A DNA stretch of 64,000 nt from Desulfopila_A sp964446655 (GCA_964446655.1 CAYUPL010000003.1:1-64000), one strand, 5' to 3'; shown: positions 27,238-35,914, numbered from the stretch's first letter. The notes: generated from the letters alone by a model not told the origin. Made by a program: numbers and translations.

Positions 27238-28962
27238 ATGAGCCTCAATATTCTTCTGAGTATAGCTGTCATTGTCTTCTGCATAGGTCTCTTTCTTCGT
27301 ATTTATGCATGGTTCAGTCAGGGCATAGATCCCGATCATGAAAAAATTCCCCTGCCAAAGCGTATCTCTCAGGCATTAGCCGGTTTCTTTGGTGTTCTTT
27401 TCAGTAAAAGAATCGTTCTCCTCCTACAGTCGCTTTTCGCTGATCTTATCCTGCAGAAACGTATACTGGATAAGAGCTCCCTGCGCTGGATTACTCACGC
27501 TCTGATTTTTTTCAGTTTTCTGTTCCTGTTCTTTTTTCATGCCATAGGCGTTTATACGTACAGCTTTTTAGGTAGCGAATACGTTTCAACCTTGAACCCA
27601 ATCTTCACTCTCCGGGAAATTTTTGGTCTACTTGCCCTTGGCGGTATTGGTCTGGCAGTGTATCGCAGAGTTAAATTTTCATCACAGCGCCTTCATTCCA
27701 ATACGAGTGACTGGAGCGCCCTGACCTTTATTGCTGTTATCATGCTGTCCGGTTTTTTACTGGAAGGAGTCAAAATATCATCATATTCAATCTACGAAGA
27801 CATGGTGGAAGAATATGGGTATTATGAGGGTGAGGAGGCAGTAGCGCTTGAGGCCTACTGGGTTGCGGAAAACGGTCTGCACTCTCCTAATTTCAAGGGA
27901 CCTGTCGATCCCACGCTGGTGCAAACAGGTCGAGAACTGAATCAGGACGGCAGCTGTATGATGTGTCATTCAAGTGCCAAGAGTGCTTTTGTCAGTTACT
28001 CAACCGGCAAGGTTATTGGTCCGGTTGCGGCAGCAGTTGGCGATCAGACCGCTGTATCTTTCTTTTGGTTTCTTCATGTCGTCGCTTGTCTTGCCTTTCT
28101 CGCCTGGCTTCCCTTCAGCAAAATGTTCCATATATTGTCCGCTCCGGTAAGTCTTGCCATCAGCCGGGTAATGGGAAAAGACAGTGACAACCCTGTTAAT
28201 GTCTTTAACCGTCAGATGATTGGACTTTCAGCATGTACGCATTGTGGCGCCTGTACCATGGAATGCTCTGCAATGATGTTTTACGAATCTTTTCAGAATG
28301 AATTTATTCTCCCTTCTGAAAAAGTTCAATTTTTGAAAAAAATAGCCGCAGGACAACAACTCGCTCCGGAGATCCTTAAAAAACTCGAAAAAGGCCTCTA
28401 TATTTGTACCAGTTGTGACAGATGCACGGATATTTGCCCTTCAGGAATCAATCTCAGAGATCTTTTTATCAATTCTCGCTACTACCTTTTGGAAAAAGGC
28501 ATAGTCGAAACCTCGATGTTGAGTCATTTTTCTTTTCCTCTCGCTTTGGCTCAAAAGTTTTCCGGGAATCATCTCAAAGCTCTCAAAGCAGTGCATGCTA
28601 TTTTTGTAAGAACCTTCACATCGTTGCCTGGAATAGCAAGTCCAATAACAGTAAACAAGCCTCGCTTCGTTGACAATGAATCTTATAAAAGTTGTTATGC
28701 CTGTCAGAGATGCACAAATATCTGCCCGGTGGTAAGAAACTACGATAATCCCGGAGAGGTGCTGGACATGATGCCGCATCAGATTATCTATAGCCTGGGC
28801 ATCGGCAATATAGATATGGCCATGGGAGCACAGATGATATGGAGCTGCTCAACCTGTTACTTATGCCAGGAACACTGCCCGAATCAGGTTGAACTCACAG
28901 ATATTTTTTACAGGCTCAAGAATCTTGCCATCAATAAAATCGAGGCTGGAGAAAACACATGA
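27238..28962 (+). CDS. Membrane HdrC-like iron-sulfur protein with NarI-type domain and one heme c motif
   Basis: A 574-residue protein. The first about 330 residues contain several hydrophobic helices of cytochrome b/NarI type (helices near 3-25, 86-107, 125-142, 160-178 and 270-290). A CxxCH heme c motif (CMMCH, about 240-244) sits in the soluble loop between helices. The C-terminal part has four Cys-rich cluster sites: CTHCGACTMEC near 333, CTSCDRCTDICP near 390, CYACQRCTNICP near 486, CSTCYLCQEHCP near 537. This is the layout of membrane HdrC/QmoC/DsrM-like subunits that link quinones or periplasmic cytochromes to cytoplasmic Hdr modules. Its stop overlaps the hdrB start (ATGA). Confidence 0.8.
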   Translation: MSLNILLSIAVIVFCIGLFLRIYAWFSQGIDPDHEKIPLPKRISQALAGFFGVLFSKRIVLLLQSLFADLILQKRILDKSSLRWITHALIFFSFLFLFFFHAIGVYTYSFLGSEYVSTLNPIFTLREIFGLLALGGIGLAVYRRVKFSSQRLHSNTSDWSALTFIAVIMLSGFLLEGVKISSYSIYEDMVEEYGYYEGEEAVALEAYWVAENGLHSPNFKGPVDPTLVQTGRELNQDGSCMMCHSSAKSAFVSYSTGKVIGPVAAAVGDQTAVSFFWFLHVVACLAFLAWLPFSKMFHILSAPVSLAISRVMGKDSDNPVNVFNRQMIGLSACTHCGACTMECSAMMFYESFQNEFILPSEKVQFLKKIAAGQQLAPEILKKLEKGLYICTSCDRCTDICPSGINLRDLFINSRYYLLEKGIVETSMLSHFSFPLALAQKFSGNHLKALKAVHAIFVRTFTSLPGIASPITVNKPRFVDNESYKSCYACQRCTNICPVVRNYDNPGEVLDMMPHQIIYSLGIGNIDMAMGAQMIWSCSTCYLCQEHCPNQVELTDIFYRLKNLAINKIEAGENT

Positions 28963-29885
28963 AATACGCATTTTTCCAAGGCTGCAACATACCTGTACGA
29001 ATAGAGCAATACGCTTCTGCCACCAGAGCGGTATTTCAGAAATTTGATATTGAACTTGTCGAATTACGGGAATTTAATTGCTGCGGATATCCTGTTAGAA
29101 ATGTTGATGAAAAGTCCTATATTCTCCCTTCCGCAAGGAATCTGGCAGTTGCAGAGCAAGAGAACCTTGACATAGTGGTGATCTGCAACTGTTGTTTTGC
29201 CAGTCTCATGAAAGCAAAAAATGTCCTTGAATCAGATTCACGGCTTTGCGATGAAATTAATCATATTCTGGCCAAAGATGGCTTACGCTACACCGGCAAA
29301 GCTCTTGTAAAGCATTACCTGTCAGTGCTTTACGACGAAGTCGGGATTGACGGGATAACCCAAAAGCTACTCTATAAGGTTAAAGATCTTGGCATAGCAG
29401 TGATACAGGGATGCCATATCCTGCGGCCCAGGGAAATAACACATTTTGATAATTCTTTTGTCCCGAAAATAACGGATGCACTGGTACAATGCATTGGTGC
29501 CGATATTCTCGAATGGCCTGGAAAACTGGAATGTTGTGGAGCCGCACTTGCCGGTATAAACGATACGCTGAGCCAGGATTTGCTTAACGACAAAATCACC
29601 GGAGCCAAACAGGCTGGAGCTCAATACATCACCCCCATTTGTTCGTATTGTCATTTACAGTTCGACACAGCTCAACGTAATATGTCTCCACAAGCAAATG
29701 ATATTCTTCCGGTACTCCTTTATCCTCAATTATTAGGTATCTGCCTTGGCATATCTTTGGAGCAGCTGGGTATAGAGAAAAACAGTACTATTGCTCTGCA
29801 AGATATAGAAAAAATCACTTCTTCCCTGGTTTCCCCGGAAGAGGATGCCAAAAAACGAAAGAAAAAAATCAGACAGCCCGCTTAA
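28959..29885 (+). CDS. hdrB: HdrB-like protein with two CCG domains
   Basis: A 308-residue protein with two cysteine-rich CCG domains. The first runs FFQGC, FNCCGYP and ICNCC; the second runs VIQGC, LECCGAA and PICSYC. These bind the non-cubane clusters that catalyse disulfide chemistry in HdrB; the natural substrate in bacteria is usually unknown. The C-terminus is a Lys/Arg-rich tail. The start codon overlaps the preceding stop, so HdrC-like and HdrB are made together, as expected for one complex. Confidence 0.88.
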   Translation: MKYAFFQGCNIPVRIEQYASATRAVFQKFDIELVELREFNCCGYPVRNVDEKSYILPSARNLAVAEQENLDIVVICNCCFASLMKAKNVLESDSRLCDEINHILAKDGLRYTGKALVKHYLSVLYDEVGIDGITQKLLYKVKDLGIAVIQGCHILRPREITHFDNSFVPKITDALVQCIGADILEWPGKLECCGAALAGINDTLSQDLLNDKITGAKQAGAQYITPICSYCHLQFDTAQRNMSPQANDILPVLLYPQLLGICLGISLEQLGIEKNSTIALQDIEKITSSLVSPEEDAKKRKKKIRQPA

Positions 29886-29901
29886 TCCGTATCATATTGC
29901 T

Positions 29902-29932
29902 GAGTCTGCCGGTCAGTACAGACGGCAGGCTC
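29902..29932 (+). other. Hairpin after hdrB
   Basis: A 10-bp inverted repeat (29902-29911 with 29923-29932, one G-U pair) lies 17 nt after the hdrB stop. No T run follows, so it may be a transcript-end stabiliser rather than an intrinsic terminator. Confidence 0.4.
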
Positions 29933-30124
29933 TCGCCTTGCCGTGATATCTCACCATTTTTTCATATTGAAATTTTCTTTAATTTTATAATTTTGTGGTT
30001 ATACTTATCCGGTGATGAATCTTTTTTATGGTGTGTCAATATCACTTTCACGGAATTATTTCATGACACTCATGTTGACATCCTTCCTGTCTAACAGGAT
30101 TTAATTGTTTTTATGGAGAAAATT

Positions 30125-30883
30125 ATGAGTAAAGTTATAGCATTCGCAGGAAAAGGAGGGGTTGGGAAAACAACGGTCGCAAGCCTTGTGATCCGCAATC
30201 TTGCGCGAAACGGAAAGACTCCGATACTTGCCGTCGACGCAGACCCTAACAGTAATCTGGGTGAAACTCTGGGTATTGATGTTTCCACGACTATTGGCGA
30301 TATTCGCGAAACATACATGAAAGACCCCCAGGGTATCCCTTCAGGAATGGATAAGGTTAATTACCTGGAAACACTAGTTGAACAGGCTCTGATAGAAAAA
30401 ACAGATTTTGACCTTTTAGTCATGGGGCGTCAGGAGGGACAGGGTTGTTACTGCATGGTTAACAATATCCTCCATAGTTTTACCGAAAAGCTCAGCGCAA
30501 GCTACAATTATCTTGTGGTTGACAATGAGGCGGGCATGGAACATCTCAGTCGCAGAACAAGCGGAAAAGTTGACATTCTCTATCTTGTCACAGATTATTC
30601 CCTGCGAGGATTACGAGCTGTAAAGCGAATTCATGCCATGCTCAGCAGTCTTAAGTTGGATGTCGGTCGCCTCGGTATAGTCGTAAGCCGTGGGCCGGAA
30701 AAGTTGGGACAGGCATTTCTAAAGGAAACAGAAGAGATCGGTTTGCCGGTTGTCGCTGTAATACCAGAAGACCCTGCCTTGCTTGAGTTTGATATGGAAC
30801 GTAGATCTCTCCTTGATCTACCGGATAATTCACCCTCCGTTGTAGCTATAGATAAAATGTTGCTGGAAACAGTACCGGCTTAA
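30125..30883 (+). CDS. cooC: CooC/AcsF-type nickel-insertion ATPase
   Basis: A 252-residue MinD/ParA-fold ATPase that helps load nickel into CODH or ACS. The deviant Walker A GKGGVGKTT lies at residues 8-16, and AVDADPNSNLGE follows. The CxC motif GQGCYCMVN is the metal-binding site at the dimer interface in CooC, and VDNEAGMEHLSR is typical. The ATG at 30125 has GGAG at 7 nt; an ATG 12 nt upstream is less likely. It is one of two paralogues in the window (the other is at 36166-36939). Confidence 0.9.
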   Translation: MSKVIAFAGKGGVGKTTVASLVIRNLARNGKTPILAVDADPNSNLGETLGIDVSTTIGDIRETYMKDPQGIPSGMDKVNYLETLVEQALIEKTDFDLLVMGRQEGQGCYCMVNNILHSFTEKLSASYNYLVVDNEAGMEHLSRRTSGKVDILYLVTDYSLRGLRAVKRIHAMLSSLKLDVGRLGIVVSRGPEKLGQAFLKETEEIGLPVVAVIPEDPALLEFDMERRSLLDLPDNSPSVVAIDKMLLETVPA

Positions 30884-30895
30884 AAAAAATCCAAA

Positions 30896-30925
30896 AAGAG
30901 GGTGACCTCTCCCCTCTTCTCTTTT
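30896..30925 (+). terminator. Possible terminator after cooC
   Basis: A 7-bp stem (30896-30902 with 30912-30918) is followed by the pyrimidine-rich CTCTTTTCCTCTT. The T run is interrupted, so efficiency is uncertain. Confidence 0.4.
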
Positions 30926-31131
30926 CCTCTTCGATTTTCTTCCTTAACACGTGTTTTTTCTCCTGTTTGCCGAGCTTAATTGATTTATGTCAATGCAGAA
31001 TAGTTGTTGTAGATCTATCTTTAAATCATGACGGATATCTAAATTGTGAAGTGATCAAAAAATCCGGAATTCACCAGCAAAAACCTGAAGCCCGATATCT
31101 TCACAATATTCATATTTAAGGAGACTATACC

Positions 31132-31866
31132 ATGAAATGTCCCGGACAAGACATGCAGTACTGGAGTGAGGACGCGATATACGAAGTAAAATGTCCTGAA
31201 TGCAAGGCAATGGTGGAATTTTACAAAGACGACACTACCCGTAAATGTCAGGCCTGCGGGCATCGCTTTGTCAATCCAAAAATGGATTTTGGCTGTGCGA
31301 CATATTGCCAGTTCGCGGAACAGTGTTTAGGAACCCTGCCGGAAGAGTTTGTTCTGAACCAGGACAATTTGCTTAAAGATAAGGTCGCCGTTGCAATGAA
31401 GCGATTTTTTAAAAACGATTTCAAAAATATCGGCTTTGCCATCAGGATTGCTCATTACGCCGAAAAGATAGGAAAAGCAACAGAAGGGGCCGATCTTGCA
31501 GCTCTTCTCTGTTCTTCATTTCTTCTCACTCTCGGTTATCCGGCTGCTTCGGCAAAGAATCCCGATGTTGACAAAAAAGATCTCGAAGATACCAGTCCAC
31601 CAATAGCAATGGACCTCCTCAATAAACTCGGGGCCAAAGAAGAATTGATATCTGCAGTGTGCGCTATAATCGGCAACGATACATCATCAAGCAGTAAGGA
31701 CCACCACTTGTCGCAAGCAATCGTCAATGATGCATACTATATTGCTCTCTTCGAGCAAGATATGAAAAAGGATAAACCAGCGACCGATGATTTTGAAGAA
31801 GTATTGGCCCGTATGCTGACTGAAAACGGCCAAAAAGAACTCAGAGATCTCTACGAAACACCATAA
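31132..31866 (+). CDS. Zinc-ribbon protein with degenerate HD-like domain, CODH/ACS-associated
   Basis: A 244-residue protein. The N-terminal MKCPGQDMQYW is followed by a zinc ribbon (CPEC near 20, CQAC near 38) and the Cys-rich FGCATYCQFAEQC. The C-terminal part (about 85-235) aligns by memory with HD-domain hydrolases found in acetogen CODH clusters. The metal-binding His-Asp pair expected in a stretch like AALLHDIG is replaced by CSSFLLTLG, and the later His cluster is GNDTSSSS. Catalysis is therefore unlikely. Its role could be structural or regulatory in CODH/ACS maturation. AAGGAG lies 8 nt before the ATG. Confidence 0.7.
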   Translation: MKCPGQDMQYWSEDAIYEVKCPECKAMVEFYKDDTTRKCQACGHRFVNPKMDFGCATYCQFAEQCLGTLPEEFVLNQDNLLKDKVAVAMKRFFKNDFKNIGFAIRIAHYAEKIGKATEGADLAALLCSSFLLTLGYPAASAKNPDVDKKDLEDTSPPIAMDLLNKLGAKEELISAVCAIIGNDTSSSSKDHHLSQAIVNDAYYIALFEQDMKKDKPATDDFEEVLARMLTENGQKELRDLYETP

Positions 31867-31886
31867 AGCAATACCACAATACAACT

Positions 31887-31941
31887 AAAAGCAACCATAG
31901 CAACTGCTGGACTGCTGCGAGTCAGTCGTTGGTTGCTTTTT
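31887..31941. terminator. Bidirectional terminator between convergent genes
   Basis: An 11-bp perfect stem (31887-31897 with 31930-31940) is flanked by A4 on the left and T5 on the right, with an inner GACT/AGTC hairpin. It sits between a plus-strand gene ending at 31866 and a minus-strand gene ending at 31951. Confidence 0.75.
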
Positions 31942-31950
31942 CTACCGGTT

Positions 31951-32130
31951 TCAACCAGCCTTGGTGGCGGTCTTCGGATCAAAACTTGCGTTGCAGCTCG
32001 GGCATTTTGCCATTTTTTCAAATTCGTCGGAAAATACCTCAACAGTTTTGCCGCATTCAGGGCACTTCAACTGGACAGCGTTTAATGACTTGTTACTTTC
32101 AAAACCAGGACAGTGCTGTTGATCGGACAT
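31951..32130 (-). CDS. Small zinc-ribbon protein
   Basis: A 59-residue protein with an N-terminal HCPGFE segment and one zinc ribbon (LKCPECGK, then AKCPSCNA). The CPG start recalls the N-terminus of the neighbouring 244-residue protein, and I recall similar small proteins in Wood-Ljungdahl clusters. The ATG at 32130 has GGAGGGT at 7 nt upstream, which decides the start against a slightly longer frame. Function unknown. Confidence 0.7.
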   Translation of the reverse strand: MSDQQHCPGFESNKSLNAVQLKCPECGKTVEVFSDEFEKMAKCPSCNASFDPKTATKAG

Positions 32131-32837
32131 GTTTTTTACCCTCCACAATTAAAATATCAGGCTGTTATAGCCTTGATTTCGAACGTATTTAAAATTTTTT
32201 GTGATTCTCGCCTTCGTATGCAACTCTCTACCGCTATTGTATATATTGTTGTAGCAACATGCAAATAACAAATATATTTCTTCCGACATTCTCTCAATTT
32301 ACTCTCTGCTTTACCCCTGTCAAAGATAGAGCAAAAATACGCTATAATTTCTCCTCCATCGTTCTGCTGTTTTTCCTTGTTACCATACGGGTTTTAATCA
32401 ATTTTTTTTACCGTTCTTGTCTTTCTCTTGAAAGTATATCAAACATGAAGATCGGAATTTACAGTATATTTTCGGATCACTGCATTTCAAACACTCAGCA
32501 CATAGATGATGATTGTGCTTTTGGCATAAAAATGGAGCGTCTGTTTCTTTATGATTTTTGCATTTAACCATACTCTCACAGTCTCACAAATAAAAGGATC
32601 AGCTCCAAATTGCACCGGAGTATAAAGCCGTGTACACACTAACATGTTTTAATTTTGTGGGTTTCCCCCCAAAAAAAAAGCTTACGGTCGAGCAGTTTTT
32701 CTACATGGAAAAAAATTTATAATAATAATCCAGTGAGNNNNNNNNNNNNNNNNNNNNNNNNNNNNNNNNNNNNNNNNNNNNNNNNNNNNNNNNNNNNNNN
32801 NNNNNNNNNNNNNNNNNNNNNNNNNNNNNNNNNNNNN
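32131..32837. other. Gene-free stretch ending in a scaffold gap
   Basis: About 600 bp of AT-rich sequence between the small zinc-ribbon gene and the run of N. I see no convincing gene, RNA or repeat. A homopolymer-rich patch (C6A9) near 32666-32680 lies next to the gap and may explain the assembly break. Confidence 0.5.
32738..32837. other. Assembly gap of 100 N
   Basis: Exactly 100 undetermined bases, the customary placeholder for a scaffold gap of unknown size. It truncates the DUF3786-like gene on the minus strand, and further genes may be missing. Confidence 0.99.
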
Positions 32838-33155
32838 AGTAAAATATGAAATGAGTGGAGTAGCATCCCTGAATTCTCGATAGCTCACCAACACGGGCTG
32901 TTCTACAATCGCTTTCTCCGGACACATTAAGACATATTGGCATAGTACAACCTTGACAGCAAAGGGTGTCGAGAAGCCTTCCGTATTTTCTATGCCATCG
33001 GTAGATACTTTATAGTTCTTCCCGAAAAACGGGACAATCACCCCGTTACCAGACTGCTTCATTCCTAAGATATCGCAACAATCAGCCAGATTTTTCTTTT
33101 GCAGCATAGAGAGATATGTCGCATATGTCTCTTCAAACACTGCTGCTTTCTTCAT
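32838..33155 (-). CDS. DUF3786-like protein, 3' end lost in the assembly gap
   Basis: About 106 residues are visible before the frame runs into the N block. The pattern (N-terminal helix, a core VIVPFFGKNYKVS strand pair, then a helix and VLVSYREFRDATPLISYF) resembles DUF3786, a family of unknown function often seen near CODH/ACS genes in Desulfobacterota. It overlaps the end of the upstream 209-residue gene by about 23 nt, so both are likely co-transcribed with cooS. The assignment is from memory of the family. Confidence 0.6.
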
Positions 33156-33762
33156 TCCGGTTGTCACGTTTCAATGCATCAAGTTTTTGGCTGATTTCAT
33201 GATACTCATCCTCTAGATCAAAAAGCTCCATCATTATCTGTGGTTTTGCCGAGTGTGCCGGTAGTCTTTTTTTGGTTTCTTTGATCTTTTTTTCAAGTTG
33301 ATGAAGTGTCTTTTGCAGCTGGGTAATCTGTTTGTTCATATTCAAGGGATTAACATGTAGCTCTTTTTGGATAAGTCGCAATTCATGAACCATCGGTTTT
33401 CGTTTTTTTATAGCATAGAAACTTCTTTCCCCGAGTTGACCTCTTTTTTTAAAGGTAACAATTTCAAAATTTTCTGAATCCGGTTCAACTTGTTCTACCC
33501 ACAACACTTTATCGATTTGTAATGAAAAATCTTCACAAATTCTCTGGGCAAATTTTTCCGGATTGGATGACACCGAATACCCCTTGCCGGTATTAGTGAA
33601 AACACATAAGTAAGGACGGATATAAGATATCGACTCAGTGGCTTTGGCGAGATTGGTGATCCTTACATCATACGCACCGGGAAACCAGGATATTGGTTCC
33701 CTGCCGTCTTTTTTAGTACCATCCCAACTGTACCTTCCATGGAAAATAGACTTCATATTCAT
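33133..33762 (-). CDS. Unknown protein with C-terminal coiled coil, downstream of cooS
   Basis: A 209-residue protein I do not recognise. The first about 125 residues look like a mixed alpha/beta domain containing GRYSWDG and a KKRGQLGERSFYAIKKR segment. Residues about 140-205 form a charged heptad-like coiled coil (NKQITQLQKTLHQLEKKIKE). There is no signal peptide and no cysteine cluster. It lies 121 bp after cooS on the same strand and overlaps the DUF3786-like gene, which hints at a CODH-related accessory role. No clear ribosome-binding site is seen. Confidence 0.55.
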   Translation of the reverse strand: MNMKSIFHGRYSWDGTKKDGREPISWFPGAYDVRITNLAKATESISYIRPYLCVFTNTGKGYSVSSNPEKFAQRICEDFSLQIDKVLWVEQVEPDSENFEIVTFKKRGQLGERSFYAIKKRKPMVHELRLIQKELHVNPLNMNKQITQLQKTLHQLEKKIKETKKRLPAHSAKPQIMMELFDLEDEYHEISQKLDALKRDNRNEESSSV

Positions 33763-33823
33763 CGCAGATTACGAAACAATTATATATATCAATAATAACT
33801 GTATGTTAAGAACACAGCAACGA

Positions 33824-33864
33824 GCAGGAGTTGCGCGTACGCTCTGTTGCCGAGCAACTCCTGC
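33824..33864. repeat. Perfect 11-bp inverted repeat after cooS
   Basis: GCAGGAGTTGC (33824-33834) and its complement GCAACTCCTGC (33854-33864) are separated by 19 nt and lie 20 bp after the cooS stop. No T run follows on the minus strand. It may be an RNA processing or stabilising hairpin, or one unit of a dispersed palindromic repeat. Confidence 0.6.
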
Positions 33865-33883
33865 AGGACACCCAGTCTTCCGA

Positions 33884-35833
33884 TCAAAGTGATCTTCTAT
33901 CTTCCATGCTGGCAAGAACACGCTCTTTTTTAGCATGTATACCGAGGGCCATCCGCTTCTTTTCAATGTGTTCAATCATTAAACGGGCCATCTCATGAGG
34001 ATTGTCGGCAAAACCCCATTTGCCAAAGCTTTTCGCCTCAAGTTCTTCGAAAAGATGTCGTTCAAAGTTGGTACCTTGTAAAATAGGAAAAGTATGGCCA
34101 AATACGGTAAATACACCACTAGCGACAAAATACTGTCCAATAGCTATGGCCTTTTCACTCATCCACTCAGGAGCGCAACCTGCAACAGGGAGATCGGCTA
34201 TGGACTCTCCCAGGCCTCCTTCCCGGACCATCTCTGCGGCGGCAACTAATATTCTGCTGTTATCGACGCAGGCCCCCATACCAAGAACCGGCGGCATGCC
34301 GACTGTTTCACAAACCTCGGCCAGGCCTGCCCCAGCGAGAGCAGCGGCTCCGGGAGTGGTCAGTCCCGCTTTACAGAGGGCCGATTGCGAACAGCCTGTC
34401 TGCAATACAAGGATATCATTTTTTATCAACTCCTTAACCAGCTCAACATGGGAAAAATCCTGTTTTGAGCGTGGGTTGGTACACCCCACTACGCCGGCGA
34501 CTCCTTTTATTCTCCCGTTAATTATATTTTCATTCAAGGGAGCATAGCTACCCCGGAATGCTCCGCCAAGCATATATTTAATATACTCATAGGAGAAACC
34601 ATGAATGCCGCGAGAGGCTTTTCTGGGAATCTCAATAATTTTATTCCGATTTTTAAATCTCAGAATAGCCTTTATAATAATTTCATCGGTGCAGTTGGTA
34701 GGATCGTGTTCGTCCAATTCGATATGAGTTGCACCTTCTATCTTAGCTCGATAATTTGTGGTAATAAAAACAGTATCATAACACTGAGCAACCTTAAAAA
34801 GATCCTGTTTGATACACTGAATATCAACAGTCATGGCATCTACTGCACCACTCACCAGGACGGCTTCGGTCGATGAAAAGTTTCCGGCATGCGGCAGACC
34901 ATGTCGTGACAGGACATCGAGGCCGGAACAGCACATTCCCACCAGGTTTATGCCCTTTGCGCCGGCATCTTTAGCCATCTTATCCAGATCGGGATCGGCA
35001 GCTGATACCATCATGGCTTCCAGAAGGATCGGTTCATGTCCGTGTACAATAACATTTACCTGATCTTCTTTTAAAACCCCCATGTCCATCTGCACCTCAA
35101 CAGGTGCCGGGGTTCCGAAAAGGATATCGGATATGTCGGTGGAAACCATCGATCCGCCCCAGCCGTCGGCCAGCGCTGTTCTGGAAATCTGTTTGGTGAT
35201 ATTTTCATAATCCTGATCGACACCAATAGCCGTACGGTGCATCATCTCCATGATTTCGCGCATTGCACCCCGTGGCACAATTCCTTCTTTTCTCCATGAT
35301 TCCAAAGTTTTTGGGGGAACTCTTTTGACCAGGGGAATTTCTCCATTTACCTGTGTATAGGTAAGCTCCAGCTGGCGATAGAGATCAAGAGCCACATCTT
35401 TAATAGAACGACCGTCGGTTTCAATATCGAGAGAATTCGCCACTTCAAAAAGTTTTTGAGTGTCTTTAATAAAAAAATCTTTTACATCTCCGTCTATTAC
35501 TCCTTTAAACAATTCCAGCATCGCCATACCGTGATCCGTATGAGCCGCGGTTCCGGCAGCAACCATTCTACCGAAGTTTCGTGCTGCTATGGTATCGACC
35601 GTCGCACCACACACTCCAACACGATCGTAAGGGTTGTTGGTATTCATACGGCAAGGCCCCATGGAACAATGTTTACAGCAGGCTGATTTCTCACCAATGG
35701 GACATGCTTTCATGTCGTTCGCTCTATCAAAGAAAAGCTCTACCCCGTCTTTTCTTGCCTTGGTAATCATCTGCGAGGTGGACTCACAGGTGGTAATGTC
35801 TTCAACTTTCATCAGTTCTTTAATCTTAGCCAT
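33884..35833 (-). CDS. cooS: Anaerobic carbon monoxide dehydrogenase catalytic subunit CooS (stand-alone copy)
   Basis: A 649-residue Ni-Fe CODH interconverting CO and CO2. Clusters B and D sit in CPIGEKSACCKHCSMGPC near residues 43-60. C-cluster ligands are recognisable: HGHEP, MCCSGLDVLSRHG, DIQCIKQDL, GVVGCTNPR, LQTGCSQSA, MGACVDNSRI. The ATG at 35833 has GGAGG 4 nt upstream; an upstream-extended frame is less likely. Unlike the second CODH (42140-44170) it does not adjoin acsB, so it may work as a monofunctional CODH. No cooF-like ferredoxin gene is next to it. It is preceded by a good promoter and a cooC. Confidence 0.95.
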   Translation of the reverse strand: MAKIKELMKVEDITTCESTSQMITKARKDGVELFFDRANDMKACPIGEKSACCKHCSMGPCRMNTNNPYDRVGVCGATVDTIAARNFGRMVAAGTAAHTDHGMAMLELFKGVIDGDVKDFFIKDTQKLFEVANSLDIETDGRSIKDVALDLYRQLELTYTQVNGEIPLVKRVPPKTLESWRKEGIVPRGAMREIMEMMHRTAIGVDQDYENITKQISRTALADGWGGSMVSTDISDILFGTPAPVEVQMDMGVLKEDQVNVIVHGHEPILLEAMMVSAADPDLDKMAKDAGAKGINLVGMCCSGLDVLSRHGLPHAGNFSSTEAVLVSGAVDAMTVDIQCIKQDLFKVAQCYDTVFITTNYRAKIEGATHIELDEHDPTNCTDEIIIKAILRFKNRNKIIEIPRKASRGIHGFSYEYIKYMLGGAFRGSYAPLNENIINGRIKGVAGVVGCTNPRSKQDFSHVELVKELIKNDILVLQTGCSQSALCKAGLTTPGAAALAGAGLAEVCETVGMPPVLGMGACVDNSRILVAAAEMVREGGLGESIADLPVAGCAPEWMSEKAIAIGQYFVASGVFTVFGHTFPILQGTNFERHLFEELEAKSFGKWGFADNPHEMARLMIEHIEKKRMALGIHAKKERVLASMEDRRSL

Positions 35834-35914
35834 GCTGCCTCCGGGAGAAATAATTACTGCCGGTAATTTTTTACCGGCATCTTTATTCACATAAACGATA
35901 CACCCTCTTCAGGG

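Noticed and set aside
32655..32737. Frames reading through the N block
   Set aside because: The gap length is a placeholder, so any frame across it is meaningless. Only the side starting at 32838 is used.
34002..34547. Long plus-strand frame inside cooS
   Set aside because: It is a shadow of the minus-strand cooS gene. No ribosome-binding site and no recognisable protein.
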